Of a stretch of 64,000 nt of DNA, positions 20,511 through 29,503 are shown in pieces. Location: positions 29,843,825 to 29,907,824 of the forward strand of contig OY997591.1 of the NCBI GenBank assembly GCA_963921825.1, given 5' to 3'. The notes under the pieces were generated by a model that was given only the letters and a program-made list of their open reading frames with translations, did not search any database and was not told the DNA's origin. Position numbers and translations under genes: made by a program. The DNA comes from Erodium maritimum. Its lineage: Eukaryota > Streptophyta > Magnoliopsida > Geraniales > Geraniaceae. Each line of letters starts with the position of its first letter. Position 1 is the first letter of the stretch.

Positions 20511-22835
20511 ATGAATGGTCTCAACGTTCTCACAGCAGATCAAGATAAAATTGTCACCATGCTTGATGATATCGGTGATCCCAACCTTAAGAAAAATATT
20601 CTTGAGACCCTTATAAAACAGAACAATATGAGCAACCAATCGCCTACCCGGGAAGAACCCTACCAATTAAGTGAAGTACTCCAACGGTTCCGACAAGCAA
20701 GGGTTAAAGAAACCCCAACTTCTCTAAGTGACCTTAAAAGAGAGGTTAACCAATTAAAATCTGAAATAATTCAAATAAAGCAGAATAATACTGAGCTTTC
20801 CCAAAGAATAAGCATTTTAGAAGACAATCATTTTAATGATAATATCATTAATAATGATAGTAATACCACCCCAGATTATCTTAATCTAATAAGCCAAGTT
20901 ACTTCACAGAAGTGGCTTGTTCAAGTATCTCTCGTTATAAAAAATGAATTCATACTTGATAACGAAATTGTCCTTGTAGACAGTGGAGCTGATTATAATT
21001 GCATCCAAGAGGGAATCATCCCCACTAAATACTTTGAAAAGACAACTCAATCCCTAACGCAAGCCGGAGGAAAAGAGCTAAAAGTCAGATATAAGCTTTC
21101 AGATGCTCATATCTGCAATCAGGGTACCTGTTTACCCGCAGCTTTTATCTTGGTTAAAAATCTTACCCATAGGATTATTTTAGGAAATCCTTTTCTGCAT
21201 GATATTATGCCAATTCTCAGGGTAGATAAAACTGGATTTTCCACAAATATCGGTGGAAAAGAGGTTAAGTTCCATTTCATTTATGACCCTCATACAAGAA
21301 TGCTCAATGAAGTTAAAGATATTCTACTTGGAAAAGAAAAGCAAATATGCTTCTTGAAAGAGGAAATTCAAATTATGAACATAAATTCCCAATTAAAGCA
21401 GGAAAATATTCAGAAGAAAATAGAAAAAATTGACAGACAATTCAGGGAAGAAGTATGTAATGATCTTCCCACAGCCTTTTGGAATAGAAAAACTCATTCG
21501 GTTTCACTCCCATACATAGATAATTTCAATGAAAGTCAAATCCCGACTAAGGCTAGGCCAGCTCAAATGAATCATGAACAAATGGAGCTTTGTAAAAAAG
21601 AAATTATTTCTTTAGAAGAAAAAGGATTAATTAGGAAATCCAAATCTCCTTGGAGTTGCACGACATTCTATGTCAATAAAGCTGCTGAAAAAGAACGAGG
21701 GGTTCCTAGACTTGTTATCAATTATAAACCTCTGAATAAGGTCTTAAAATGGGTAAGATACCCAATTCCTAATAAAAAAGATTTATTAGACAGGTTAAAT
21801 GATGCCTTAATCTTCTCTAAATTTGACATGAAATCTGGCTATTGGCAGATCCAGATTAATGAATCAGACCGATATAAGACAGCCTTTACTGTCCCTTTTG
21901 GTCATTATGAATGGAACGTGGTTCCTTTTGGGCTAAAAAATGCCCCTTCCGACTTTCAAAATATTATGAATGAAATTTTCAATCCTTATTCTGAGTATAT
22001 CATAGTCTACATCGATGATGTTTTAGTTTTTTCTAAATCCATAGAACAACATGAGAAGCATTTGAAAATCTTTAAAAATGCTGTAAAACATAACGGGCTT
22101 GTTTTATCCGCCCCAAAAATGAAACTTTTCCAGACTGAAATTCGGTTTCTGGGTCATAATATCAGCCAGGGGACAATAATCCCCATTGATAGGAGCATAG
22201 AATTTGCTTCAAAATTTCCTGATCGTATAACAGACACCAAGCAACTTCAGAGGTTTCTTGGTAGCTTAAATTATATTGCGGATTATTATGATAATCTTGC
22301 TCAGGATACGACCATACTGTATTCAAGATTAAAAAAGAACCCTGAGCCTTGGTCAGAGGCACATTCTAACGCTGTTAGAAAAATTAAAGATAAGGTCAAA
22401 AGCTTACCTTGTCTCTCTTTGGCTAACCCAAAGTTTTTCAAAATTGTAGAAACGGATGCTTCTAACATAGGTTATGGAGGGATTCTTAAGCAAATAATCC
22501 CTAACACTTCAAAAGAGGTTTTAGTTAGATACACTTCGGGTAAATGGAACCCGACTCAATCTAGATACTCGACTATTAAGAAAGAAATGCTTTCCATCAT
22601 TAAATGTGTCACTAAATTTCAAAGTGATCTTCTCAACCAAAAATTATTGCTACGAATTGATTGCAGCTCTGCCAAATCGATAATTGAAAAAGATATTAAA
22701 AATCTTGTAGCAAAACAGATCTTTGCAGGATGGCAAGCCCAACTATCAGCCTTTGAATTTGATATCGAATATATTAAAGGAGAGAATAACTCTCTAGCCG
22801 ATTATTTAACTCGTGAATTTTTGCAGGGATTATGA
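20511..22835 (+). CDS. Caulimovirid protease, reverse transcriptase and RNase H
   Basis: 774 residues from the first ATG, with the open frame extending upstream to the zinc knuckle. Domains in order: coiled region 70-105; aspartic protease with DSGAD at 157 and LGNPFLHD near 225; reverse transcriptase about 345-575 with the catalytic FDMKSGYWQI (Asp 439) and YIDD at 500-503; RNase H with the four acidic residues Asp 649, Glu 692, Asp 717 and Asp 764. All active-site residues are present. No integrase follows, which is the rule in Caulimoviridae. The enzyme would copy pregenomic RNA into viral DNA. Its stop overlaps the next start as ATGA (22832-22835). Confidence 0.93.
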   Translation: MNGLNVLTADQDKIVTMLDDIGDPNLKKNILETLIKQNNMSNQSPTREEPYQLSEVLQRFRQARVKETPTSLSDLKREVNQLKSEIIQIKQNNTELSQRISILEDNHFNDNIINNDSNTTPDYLNLISQVTSQKWLVQVSLVIKNEFILDNEIVLVDSGADYNCIQEGIIPTKYFEKTTQSLTQAGGKELKVRYKLSDAHICNQGTCLPAAFILVKNLTHRIILGNPFLHDIMPILRVDKTGFSTNIGGKEVKFHFIYDPHTRMLNEVKDILLGKEKQICFLKEEIQIMNINSQLKQENIQKKIEKIDRQFREEVCNDLPTAFWNRKTHSVSLPYIDNFNESQIPTKARPAQMNHEQMELCKKEIISLEEKGLIRKSKSPWSCTTFYVNKAAEKERGVPRLVINYKPLNKVLKWVRYPIPNKKDLLDRLNDALIFSKFDMKSGYWQIQINESDRYKTAFTVPFGHYEWNVVPFGLKNAPSDFQNIMNEIFNPYSEYIIVYIDDVLVFSKSIEQHEKHLKIFKNAVKHNGLVLSAPKMKLFQTEIRFLGHNISQGTIIPIDRSIEFASKFPDRITDTKQLQRFLGSLNYIADYYDNLAQDTTILYSRLKKNPEPWSEAHSNAVRKIKDKVKSLPCLSLANPKFFKIVETDASNIGYGGILKQIIPNTSKEVLVRYTSGKWNPTQSRYSTIKKEMLSIIKCVTKFQSDLLNQKLLLRIDCSSAKSIIEKDIKNLVAKQIFAGWQAQLSAFEFDIEYIKGENNSLADYLTREFLQGL

Positions 22836-23836
22836 TGACCCCTTATAGGGGAGGCCGCAATAATAGCCGCGGTCGCGGATCAGGAAGAGGCAATGCACTT
22901 CTCCGCCCAGAACAGACGGTTCCTCTACTAGGGGACTTGTCAACTCTCAACAAACAGCCTAATAGGCAGATGCCCCCGCATCACAGTTCTCAAACGACGA
23001 AGGAAATTCCTTCTCAAGGACCATCCTCCTCTTCAGCATCATATAAAGATGCAGCAGTAAAAGAAACGCCGCCAGAACTCGAATATTTCGAGAATCCCAT
23101 ATCGGAGCATGTCCTCTACCTTGAGCATGATGATGTCAAGGTAACACCCAAAGACGGGTGGTCTCTAGCCACTAGATACCTGGAATCACGAGGTTATCCA
23201 TGCCTCCAGGGAAAGGCCAGACCTAATCTTGAGGTCCTTCTGACTATTACCGGATCAATAACGGTCACCCATCACTATCAGAATAATAATCCTGATAGTT
23301 TCATTAACTTCAGCAAATGCCATTTAAATAAAATCCTCCTTCCCAGAGAATGGGGGTTGAACCCCAATGGGGAAAAGGCCATTAGGGTGGCTGAAGGGAA
23401 ATACATTTATTTTAACTATTGGGATTATGTAGAAGCTTTCTCCAAGGCATTCTACTACCAAAATCCTAAGAACAAACATTCTTGGTTCTTTTCTGTTAAT
23501 CCAGAAATTCTGGAAAAACCAATCCCAAACTGGTTCTTCGAATGGTGGTCAAAATTTGGACCATCCTTGGAAATGCTCCCTCAGGAGGTCAATGACCTAT
23601 ATAAGACCTGGTATGATTATAGCCCCCTAACCGGAAACTTGCGAATGTTTGGGCAATGCCCATTTCTATTCATTACTAAATTCCAGATTCCATGGATTTG
23701 GCGATGGTCTTTTTCAATCACGGAAGACAAGCTCCAAATTCCAAGTCTGAGAAGAAATTTCTTCTTCAAATGGTGGGGCAGAATGCCCAGGGAAGATATT
23801 GAAGTCCTTAAAGAAAAAAATCAAGAAAGTCATTAA
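22832..23836 (+). CDS. Viral ORF 4, unassigned tryptophan-rich protein
   Basis: 334 residues, starting inside the polymerase stop (ATGA). The N-terminus is Arg/Gly-rich (GGRNNSRGRGSGRGN, residues 7-21), a pattern often seen in RNA-binding tails, followed by a Pro/Ser-rich linker. A folded-looking part (about 85-325) is unusually rich in Trp and Phe: WFFEWWSKFG near 228, PWIWRWSFSI near 290 and FFFKWW near 314. I have the impression that similar blocks occur beside pararetroviral polymerases in other plants, but I cannot assign a function. It shows no viroplasmin/transactivator motif that I can see. A C-terminal piece is repeated inverted at 25438-25672. Confidence 0.75.
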   Translation: MMTPYRGGRNNSRGRGSGRGNALLRPEQTVPLLGDLSTLNKQPNRQMPPHHSSQTTKEIPSQGPSSSSASYKDAAVKETPPELEYFENPISEHVLYLEHDDVKVTPKDGWSLATRYLESRGYPCLQGKARPNLEVLLTITGSITVTHHYQNNNPDSFINFSKCHLNKILLPREWGLNPNGEKAIRVAEGKYIYFNYWDYVEAFSKAFYYQNPKNKHSWFFSVNPEILEKPIPNWFFEWWSKFGPSLEMLPQEVNDLYKTWYDYSPLTGNLRMFGQCPFLFITKFQIPWIWRWSFSITEDKLQIPSLRRNFFFKWWGRMPREDIEVLKEKNQESH

Positions 23837-24185
23837 TAATGACAAGGCTACTATGCATCAGCAACCAGCCCATCAACACATGGAGTTGGCTAAGCTAAGA
23901 GAATATCTACAACGGAAATATCCGACAGAATCTGAAGGACAGATAACAGTCAGGGCCTTAGATTTCATGAAACAACAGTTCATGGCAGTCTTCCCAGAAC
24001 AGCCAACAAATACAACCGGAGACGCAATGGAGACGTCATCCCAAGGTTCAATGAATCCAAATTCTTTTCAGATTCTTGCAGGGGAATCCCAAGAAGTAGA
24101 ACCTGAGCCAACTCTTGGAGATTACTGGGACTCACTCATAGAAGCAGTCAGCCAGCAAACTCAAGGCCCCAGAGGGGGAACCTAA
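23799..24185 (+). CDS. Viral ORF 5, small protein of unknown role
   Basis: 128 residues overlapping ORF 4 by 38 bases in another frame. It has a Lys-rich N-terminus (MKSLKKKIKKVINND), a probable helix (HMELAKLREYLQRKYPTESE, about 28-47) and an acidic C-terminal part (AGESQEVEPEPTLGDYWDSL, about 93-112). I recognise no family. That it is real is supported by its being open in both copies (here and at 25059-25445), which differ by one residue, although the duplication is too young for this to be strong evidence. Confidence 0.65.
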   Translation: MKSLKKKIKKVINNDKATMHQQPAHQHMELAKLREYLQRKYPTESEGQITVRALDFMKQQFMAVFPEQPTNTTGDAMETSSQGSMNPNSFQILAGESQEVEPEPTLGDYWDSLIEAVSQQTQGPRGGT

Positions 24186-24299
24186 TTATTTTAGCTAATA
24201 GCTAGACAGGTTCTAGATGGGGAGGTAAACATCAAGTCTTGTCCTTGCAATAATGCTGAAGACCAAGACAAAAATGGAGGAGATAGGAATCTACGTTTC

Positions 24300-24596
24300 A
24301 TCTTTGCAATAATATTGAAGACATGGATAAAGTGGAGGTGATAGGAATCCACTATCTTGTTAAAGTGCTTTAGTGTGCCAATAATATTGACAATGTAAGG
24401 TGGAGGGACTCCACCACTTTTATTTGTTTGTGTAGTGGTAAAAATTAAGTGCTTGTCATGATTAGGAATTTTCCTATAAGAAGGAGTTAGTTCTCCCTTG
24501 TAATGTACGCTTGCAAGATTTGCAAAACTAAATAAATAAAGCTTGTGTGTTTTTTGCATCCATTGTTCTTCTTCTTCATCTTCTTCATCTTCATAT
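24300..24596 (+). promoter_or_regulatory. Viral pregenomic RNA promoter and polyadenylation region
   Basis: Downstream of the last viral gene is a compact control region: GATAGGAATCCACTATC (about 24340-24356), TATAAG at 24475-24480 in the context TTCCTATAAGAAGGAG, then overlapping AATAAA signals at 24531-24540. In caulimovirids the pregenomic RNA starts about 30 bases after the TATA box and reads around the circle, so promoter and poly(A) signal lie close together. The leader continues into a CTT-rich stretch (24563-24592). The same region is repeated at 24648-24910 (inverted) and 16911-17199 (inverted). Confidence 0.75.
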
Positions 24597-24603
24597 GATA
24601 CCA
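24596..24603 (-). other. Partial viral primer-binding site at the hairpin turn
   Basis: On the minus strand, which is the viral sense of the right arm, the leader ends AGATCCAGCAAAGAAG and then TGGTATCA before switching into the reverse complement of the left arm. TGGTATCA is the first 8 bases of the initiator tRNA-Met site used by caulimovirids (TGGTATCAGAGC). The rest is missing because the junction falls inside it. Confidence 0.7.
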
Positions 24604-25058
24604 CTTCTTTGCTGGATCTTGTTGATGGTGGATGGTAGTAGATGATAATATGAAGATGAAGAAGATGAAGAAGAAGAACAATGGATGCAAAAAACACACA
24701 AGCTTTATTTATTTAGTTTTGCAAATCTTGCAAGCGTACATTACAAGGGAGAACTAACTCCTTCTTATAGGAAAATTCCTAATCATGACAAGAACTTAAT
24801 TTTTACCACTACACAAACAAATAAAAGTGGTGGAGTCCATCCACCTTACATTGTCAATATTATTGGCACACTAAAGCACTTTAACAAGATAGTGGATTCC
24901 TATCACCTCCACTTTATCCATGTCTTCAATATTATTGCAAAGATGAGACGTAGATTCCTATCTCCTCCATTTTTGTCTCGATCTTCAGCATTATTGCAAG
25001 GACAAGACTTGATGTTTACCTCCCCATCTAGAACCTGTCTAGCTATTAGCTAAAATAA

Positions 25059-25445
25059 TTAGGTTCCCCCTCTGGGGCCTTGAGTTTGCTGGCTGACTGC
25101 TTCTATGAGTGAGTCCCAGTAATCTCCAAGAGTTGGCTCAGGTTCTACTTCTTGGGATTCCCCTGCAAGAATCTGAAAAGAATTTGGATTCATTGAACCT
25201 TGGGATGACGTCTCCATTGCGTCTCCGGTTGTATTTGTTGGCTGTTCTTGGAAGACTGCCATGAACTGTTGTTTCATGAAATCTAAGGCCCTGACTGTTA
25301 TCTGTCCTTCAGATTCTGTCGGATATTTCCGTTGTAGATATTCTCTTAGCTTAGCCAACTCCATGTGTTGATGGGCTGGTTGCTGATGCATAGTAGCCTT
25401 GTCATTATTAATGACTTTCTTGATTTTTTTCTTTAAGGACTTCAA
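25059..25445 (-). CDS. Inverted second copy of viral ORF 5
   Basis: 128 residues, identical to the plus-strand copy at 23799-24185 apart from one residue (FQEQPT here, FPEQPT there). It is open and read from the right arm of the viral inverted repeat. The inverted promoter copy lies downstream of it, not upstream, so on its own arm there is no obvious promoter. Confidence 0.65.
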   Translation of the reverse strand: MKSLKKKIKKVINNDKATMHQQPAHQHMELAKLREYLQRKYPTESEGQITVRALDFMKQQFMAVFQEQPTNTTGDAMETSSQGSMNPNSFQILAGESQEVEPEPTLGDYWDSLIEAVSQQTQGPRGGT

Positions 25446-25684
25446 TATCTTCCCTGGGCATTCTGCCCCACCATTTGAAGAAGAAATTTCTTCTCAGACT
25501 TGGAATTTGGAGCTTGTCTTCCGTGATTGAAAAAGACCATCACCAAATCCATGGAATCTGGAATTTAGTAATGAATAGAAATGGGCATTGCCCAAACATT
25601 CGCAAGTTTCCGGTTAGGGGGCTATAATCATACCAGGTCTTATATAGGTCATTGACCTCCTGAGGGAGCATTTCGAATGGTGGT

Positions 25685-25689
<5 letters not shown>
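25438..25689 (-). pseudogene. Truncated inverted copy of viral ORF 4
   Basis: The reverse complement matches the ORF 4 C-terminus (from the MLPQEVND codons to its end) with small changes, and is cut at GGGAGCATTTC (25672). Fused there is a 17-base piece GAATGGTGGTCAAAATA in the opposite direction, matching 23540-23555, before the TA array. The end is therefore a second, very short flip-back. Confidence 0.8.

Positions 25690-25718
<29 letters not shown>
25687..25718. repeat. TA microsatellite at the right viral junction
   Basis: About 15 TA units begin where viral sequence ends (TCAAAATATATA). This mirrors the TA array at the left junction. Confidence 0.9.
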
Positions 25719-25721
<3 letters not shown>

Positions 25722-26284
25722 CAAAACCCAACAGAACGTGTTCTGTTTTTTTTTCTTTTCCTTTTTTTTTTGAAACTCACGTGTTCTGTTGATTGTTCCT
25801 TGTCCACGTCCATACATAAACCATATATAAACCATATATATATATATATATAAACACATGTTGTATCTATACATGTATCATACCATAATTACTGGAATCA
25901 GAGAGGATATAAACTTAATCAAAAGCTTTATTCATGTAATTTCCACAACAATTCATATGAATTGGTGTATTGATTCCAATTAAAATAAATTAACAAGCAT
26001 GCGGACCAGTGAAACCATATCAAAAGCAACGATACATATAGATCAATCAAATCATTCATATACACATGAGCATGCATATGATTTCATATGCATACCTTTA
26101 ACACACATGCATATATAAACCACGCCAATATGAATCAGAATCAAGTTTGATAATTATTCACTGTCAACCTTAACCGGACCCATAGCAGAAGCGAAACCCA
26201 CAACAAAGATACGGTACAACACCAATCCAGCAACCTTACAATCACTCATTAATTTAGAGAATTCACAATTAACCCAACAAAGAC
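25719..26284 (-). mobile_element. Copia 5' leader fragment
   Basis: Read on the minus strand this follows a primer-binding site and LTR and holds no long frame. An ATGGGTCCGGTTAAGG (about 26185) opens a short frame that stops quickly. It is AT-rich with another (TA)n at 25835-25852. It is probably the untranslated leader of the element whose LTR is at 26300-26770. Confidence 0.55.
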
Positions 26285-26297
26285 GGCTCTGATACCA
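26285..26297 (-). other. Primer-binding site of a minus-strand Copia
   Basis: GGCTCTGATACCA on the plus strand is the complement of TGGTATCAGAGCC. It lies two bases from the end of the LTR at 26300-26770 and so fixes the element's direction as minus. Confidence 0.9.
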
Positions 26298-26299
26298 CT

Positions 26300-26770
26300 T
26301 GTTAGTTATTTAGGGATTAAACAAACTATAAACCCTAAATCATATATCTATAACTTTGTTGAATTAAGAGGAATACACAAATAAATAACAGCGGAATTGT
26401 TACTTACTTGATGCCATTGATGAGCGATGAACGAAGAATCTCCAAGTTGTAGTTTGGTCTTCCAATAAAGTAGACGCTCTCTAATTTGGTTATTATCTCA
26501 GATGGGGGTGATGTAGAACAAGAGAATGACGTCTATTTATTGGGGACCATAACCACTTACAACCCTAATTAGGTTACCAAGTTTCTTATAATTTGTAATC
26601 GGCCCCTCAACAAATAACAAATTATAAAACCGGTATCTACACATTAAATTCCATGACCATTTATAATACCCATGATACAATACTTTATTGATCACTTTAA
26701 TTTGCATCAAACCTTATGATAACATGTACATTAAATACATATGTTCCCATAATAGGATTTTAATCCAACA
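26300..26770 (-). repeat. 5' LTR of a minus-strand Copia element
   Basis: 471 bp bounded by TGTTAG and CCAACA (minus-strand reading TGTTGGATTA to AACTAACA), adjacent to the primer site at 26285-26297. On the minus strand an AATAAATAGACG motif is followed by a CT-rich start-like region. The base sequence to its right (GATGT at 26771) should recur beside the matching 3' LTR, which is not in the window. Confidence 0.8.
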
Positions 26771-29503
26771 GATGTAGGAGTCTCAGAATATGAATTCTAG
26801 ATATCAGATATCTAAGTCTCTATTCATGTCTAAATTAAAGCTCTATGAGCTGGTGCACATCCATGTTCTAAAGATAATTGATCTTATAGAACAACTTGAG
26901 AAGTAAGGATGCACACTTATAGCAGGATTTGATCTTGCATTCTCTTGATGATACTTCTATTATGTTAATGTTGACATGAACAATGTGGATTGTGATATTC
27001 ATGAAACGATTAATATGTTGATCAATTATGAAAAACAATTCACATCAAGAAATATGGAAGTACCAGAATTTGTGAATTTGATTGATGACTCTTTAAAGAG
27101 CAAGTGGAGAGGCAAAAGGATGTCTGAGAGAAAACCGCTTGCACTTGAGAATGTTGTTATGAACACATTCAATAAATTAAAGATGAACATCGATCAACGG
27201 GATGTTGGACGTTTCTTTTGTAAGAAGTAAAGACATTGGAAGAGAAATAATCAAACAAATCAAGGTTACTTTTAGCTTTTTTTAGGCTTGGTCATATCAA
27301 TGAGAAAAGAGTAAACAAGTTGCATAAGGCAGCGTGTCTTAGGCAGTATGATTATGAATCATACGATACTTGTGAATCTTGTCTCATTAGGAAAATGACA
27401 AGATCTCTTTTTACTGGAATTGGAGAAAGAGCTAGTGAACTTTTAGGACTCATACATGCAGATGTATGTGTGCCAATGAGATCTGACCATGGGGGTGAGT
27501 ATCTCATAGATGATTTTATTGATTATTTGCCACAAGATAGGATCCTATCACAATGGACTTCGTACCTTATTAGATATGGTGCGATCAATGATGGGATTTA
27601 CATATCTTTCTATTTTCCTATGGGAATATGCTTTAGAGGCTGCTGCATATTTGTTAAATAAAGTTCCCACTAAAGCAGTTGTTGAAACACCATATGAGAT
27701 ATGGAAAGGATGAAAAGCTAACCTTAAAAATTTTAAGGGTTAGGGCTGTCCAACCTATGTTAAGCGACTACAATCAGAAAACCTTGAGGCTAAGTCCAAC
27801 AAATGCAGATTTGTTGGTTATCCCAAGGAGACTATGGGATAGTATTTCTATCATCCTTCTGAACATAAAATATTTGTGGCTAGGAACGCGGCTTTTCTTT
27901 TAGAAAAGAAGTTCCTTGATATCGAAGAACTAGAAGTAGAAATAGATCTTGATGAAATACAAGATACCAATGAGTCAGCGCCGACTCAAGAGCATGAGAT
28001 GCATATTGAGAAATCTTTTCTTGATGTCTTACAGTTGCCACCGAGGGTTCCAACCTCAAACGTTGAGGTAAATGATTTGGTTAATGAACCAAATCAGGAA
28101 CAAGGGTAACAACAGAATCAAGAAGTACAAGAGCCTCCTAGAAGATCAATTAGAGAACGTCGTGCACAAAATAGGATTCATTTATTAGTGTGTGATAATG
28201 AGGACAATCATATTGATGATGACCTTATTATTGAAGACGATCCTAAGTGTTTCCAAGAGGCGGTGGCTAGTCCAGACCATGAGAAATGGCTTGATGTCAT
28301 GAAATCCGAAATAGAGTTAATGAAAATAAATAAAGTATGGGTTTTAGTTGATGACTCTAAGGACTTAAAACCTATTGGGTTAAATGGGATTTTAAGAAAA
28401 AGATTGGAGCGGATGGTAAGGTTTAAAACTTTAAAGCCCGTCTGCTTGCTAAAGGGGTATAATCAAAAGGAAGGTATTGATTATGAAGAAATGTTCTCCC
28501 CTGTAGCAATGCTCTAATATGTTCGGATTTTTCTTGCTATTTTTGCATACTGTGATTATGAGATTTGACAAATGGATGTGAAAATGGCTTTCCTTAATGG
28601 TGAGCTTAAGGGAGATGTATATATGACTCCACTTGAAGGTTTCACATCGTCATCTACTCCTAGTAAAGTATGTATGCTATAACGATCCATATATGGACTA
28701 AAGAAAGATTCTCATAATTGGAACATTTGTTTTCACACGACAATCGAAAGGTTCGATTTTGTGCATTGTGAAAAGGAGCCATGTGTGGACAAGAAGGTTA
28801 GTGGGAGCGTTGTTATTTTCCTAGTGTTATATGTAAATGGCATATTGCTAATAGGAAATGATGTGTCAGCCATGCAAGAAACAAGGTTTGGCTATCTGAA
28901 AAGTTCTCCGTGAAAGATATGGGAGAAGCAGCTTATATTCTTGGAATAGAGGTCTATAGAGATAGATCAAGGAAGTTGCTTGGGATCTCCCAATCTATGT
29001 ACATTGATACTATCTTAAGAAAGTATCACATGGATACTTCCAAAAAGGGTATTTACCTACTGAAATTGGAGTTTCTCTTTCTAAGGAGGATAGTCCTAAG
29101 ACCCTAGAGGAAAGAGAACACATGAGTAGTTACCCATATGCTAACACAGTGGGAGCTATCATGTATACAATGATATGTACGAGACCAGATATTACCTATG
29201 CGCTAGGAGTAGCAAGTAGGTACCAAGAAAATCTGGGTGAGTCACATTGGAAAGTTGTTAAAACTATTCTTAAGTACTTGGGAAGAACTAAAGACCAATT
29301 CTTCATATATGGAGATAATGAGCTTAAATTGTTAAGCCATATCGATGAAATTTTTGCCTCAGATAAGGATGATAGCAAATCTAATTCTTATGATTTACGT
29401 TGAATGGTGGAATAGTAAGTTGGAAGAGTTCCAAACAAGCTACCGTAGCTAATCCAGTAACTGAAGCAGAATACATAGTTGCATGTGATGCTGCAAAAAA
29501 ATA
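26771..29503 (+). pseudogene. Decayed plus-strand Copia gag-pol
   Basis: In order: gag (26976-27230, DIHETINMLINYEKQF), zinc-knuckle start, pre-integrase and integrase pieces (27300-27720; DTCESCLIRKMTRSLF and AAAYLLNKVPTKAV), RT (28190-28520, CFQEAVASPDHEKWLDVMKS; 28570-28700, QMDVKMAFLNGELKGDVYM) and RNase H (29122-29500, RPDITYALGVASRYQ; VSWKSSKQATVAN, TEAEYI). Many stops, frame shifts and internal deletions are present. The 3' end is lost into the AT-rich tract at 29504, and no LTR of its own was found on either side. Confidence 0.85.

Larger units (their letters stand above)
23570..25672. repeat. About 1-kb viral inverted repeat with a 51-bp turn
   Basis: The left arm 23570-24596 and right arm 24648-25672 are near-perfect reverse complements, separated by 24597-24647. 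The arms contain the end of ORF 4, all of ORF 5 and the pregenomic promoter. One coding difference was seen (a Pro codon near 23998 is Gln in the inverted copy), plus a few scattered changes near 25560-25570. A transcript reading through would fold into a hairpin of about 1 kb. Confidence 0.93.
16911..25689 (+). mobile_element. Endogenous caulimovirid (plant pararetrovirus) insertion
   Basis: The insertion contains, in order, an inverted promoter/leader piece (16911-17199), a genome-length unit in plus orientation (17200-24596), a 51-bp turn, an inverted copy of the viral 3' kilobase (24648-25672) and a 17-bp flip-back piece (25672-25689). The gene set is movement protein, coat protein, protease-RT-RNase H and two unassigned proteins. 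There is no integrase and no LTR pair, which fits Caulimoviridae rather than an LTR retrotransposon. All five genes are open. The primer-binding site is only partly present (24596-24603, minus strand) and is absent from the leader before the first gene, so the insertion is not a complete circular genome in linear order. Confidence 0.92.

Noticed and set aside
16911-24904. Viral locus as an LTR retrotransposon with direct repeats at 16911-17199 and 24619-24904
   Set aside because: The repeats carry the promoter pointing against the genes, have no TG-CA ends, primer site or polypurine tract in place, and the polymerase has no integrase. The right copy is part of an inverted repeat.
26285-26297. 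tRNA gene suggested by the TGGTATCAGAGCC match
   Set aside because: Only the 3' terminal complement is present, next to an LTR; it is a retroelement primer site, not a tRNA gene. The same holds for 9486-9497.
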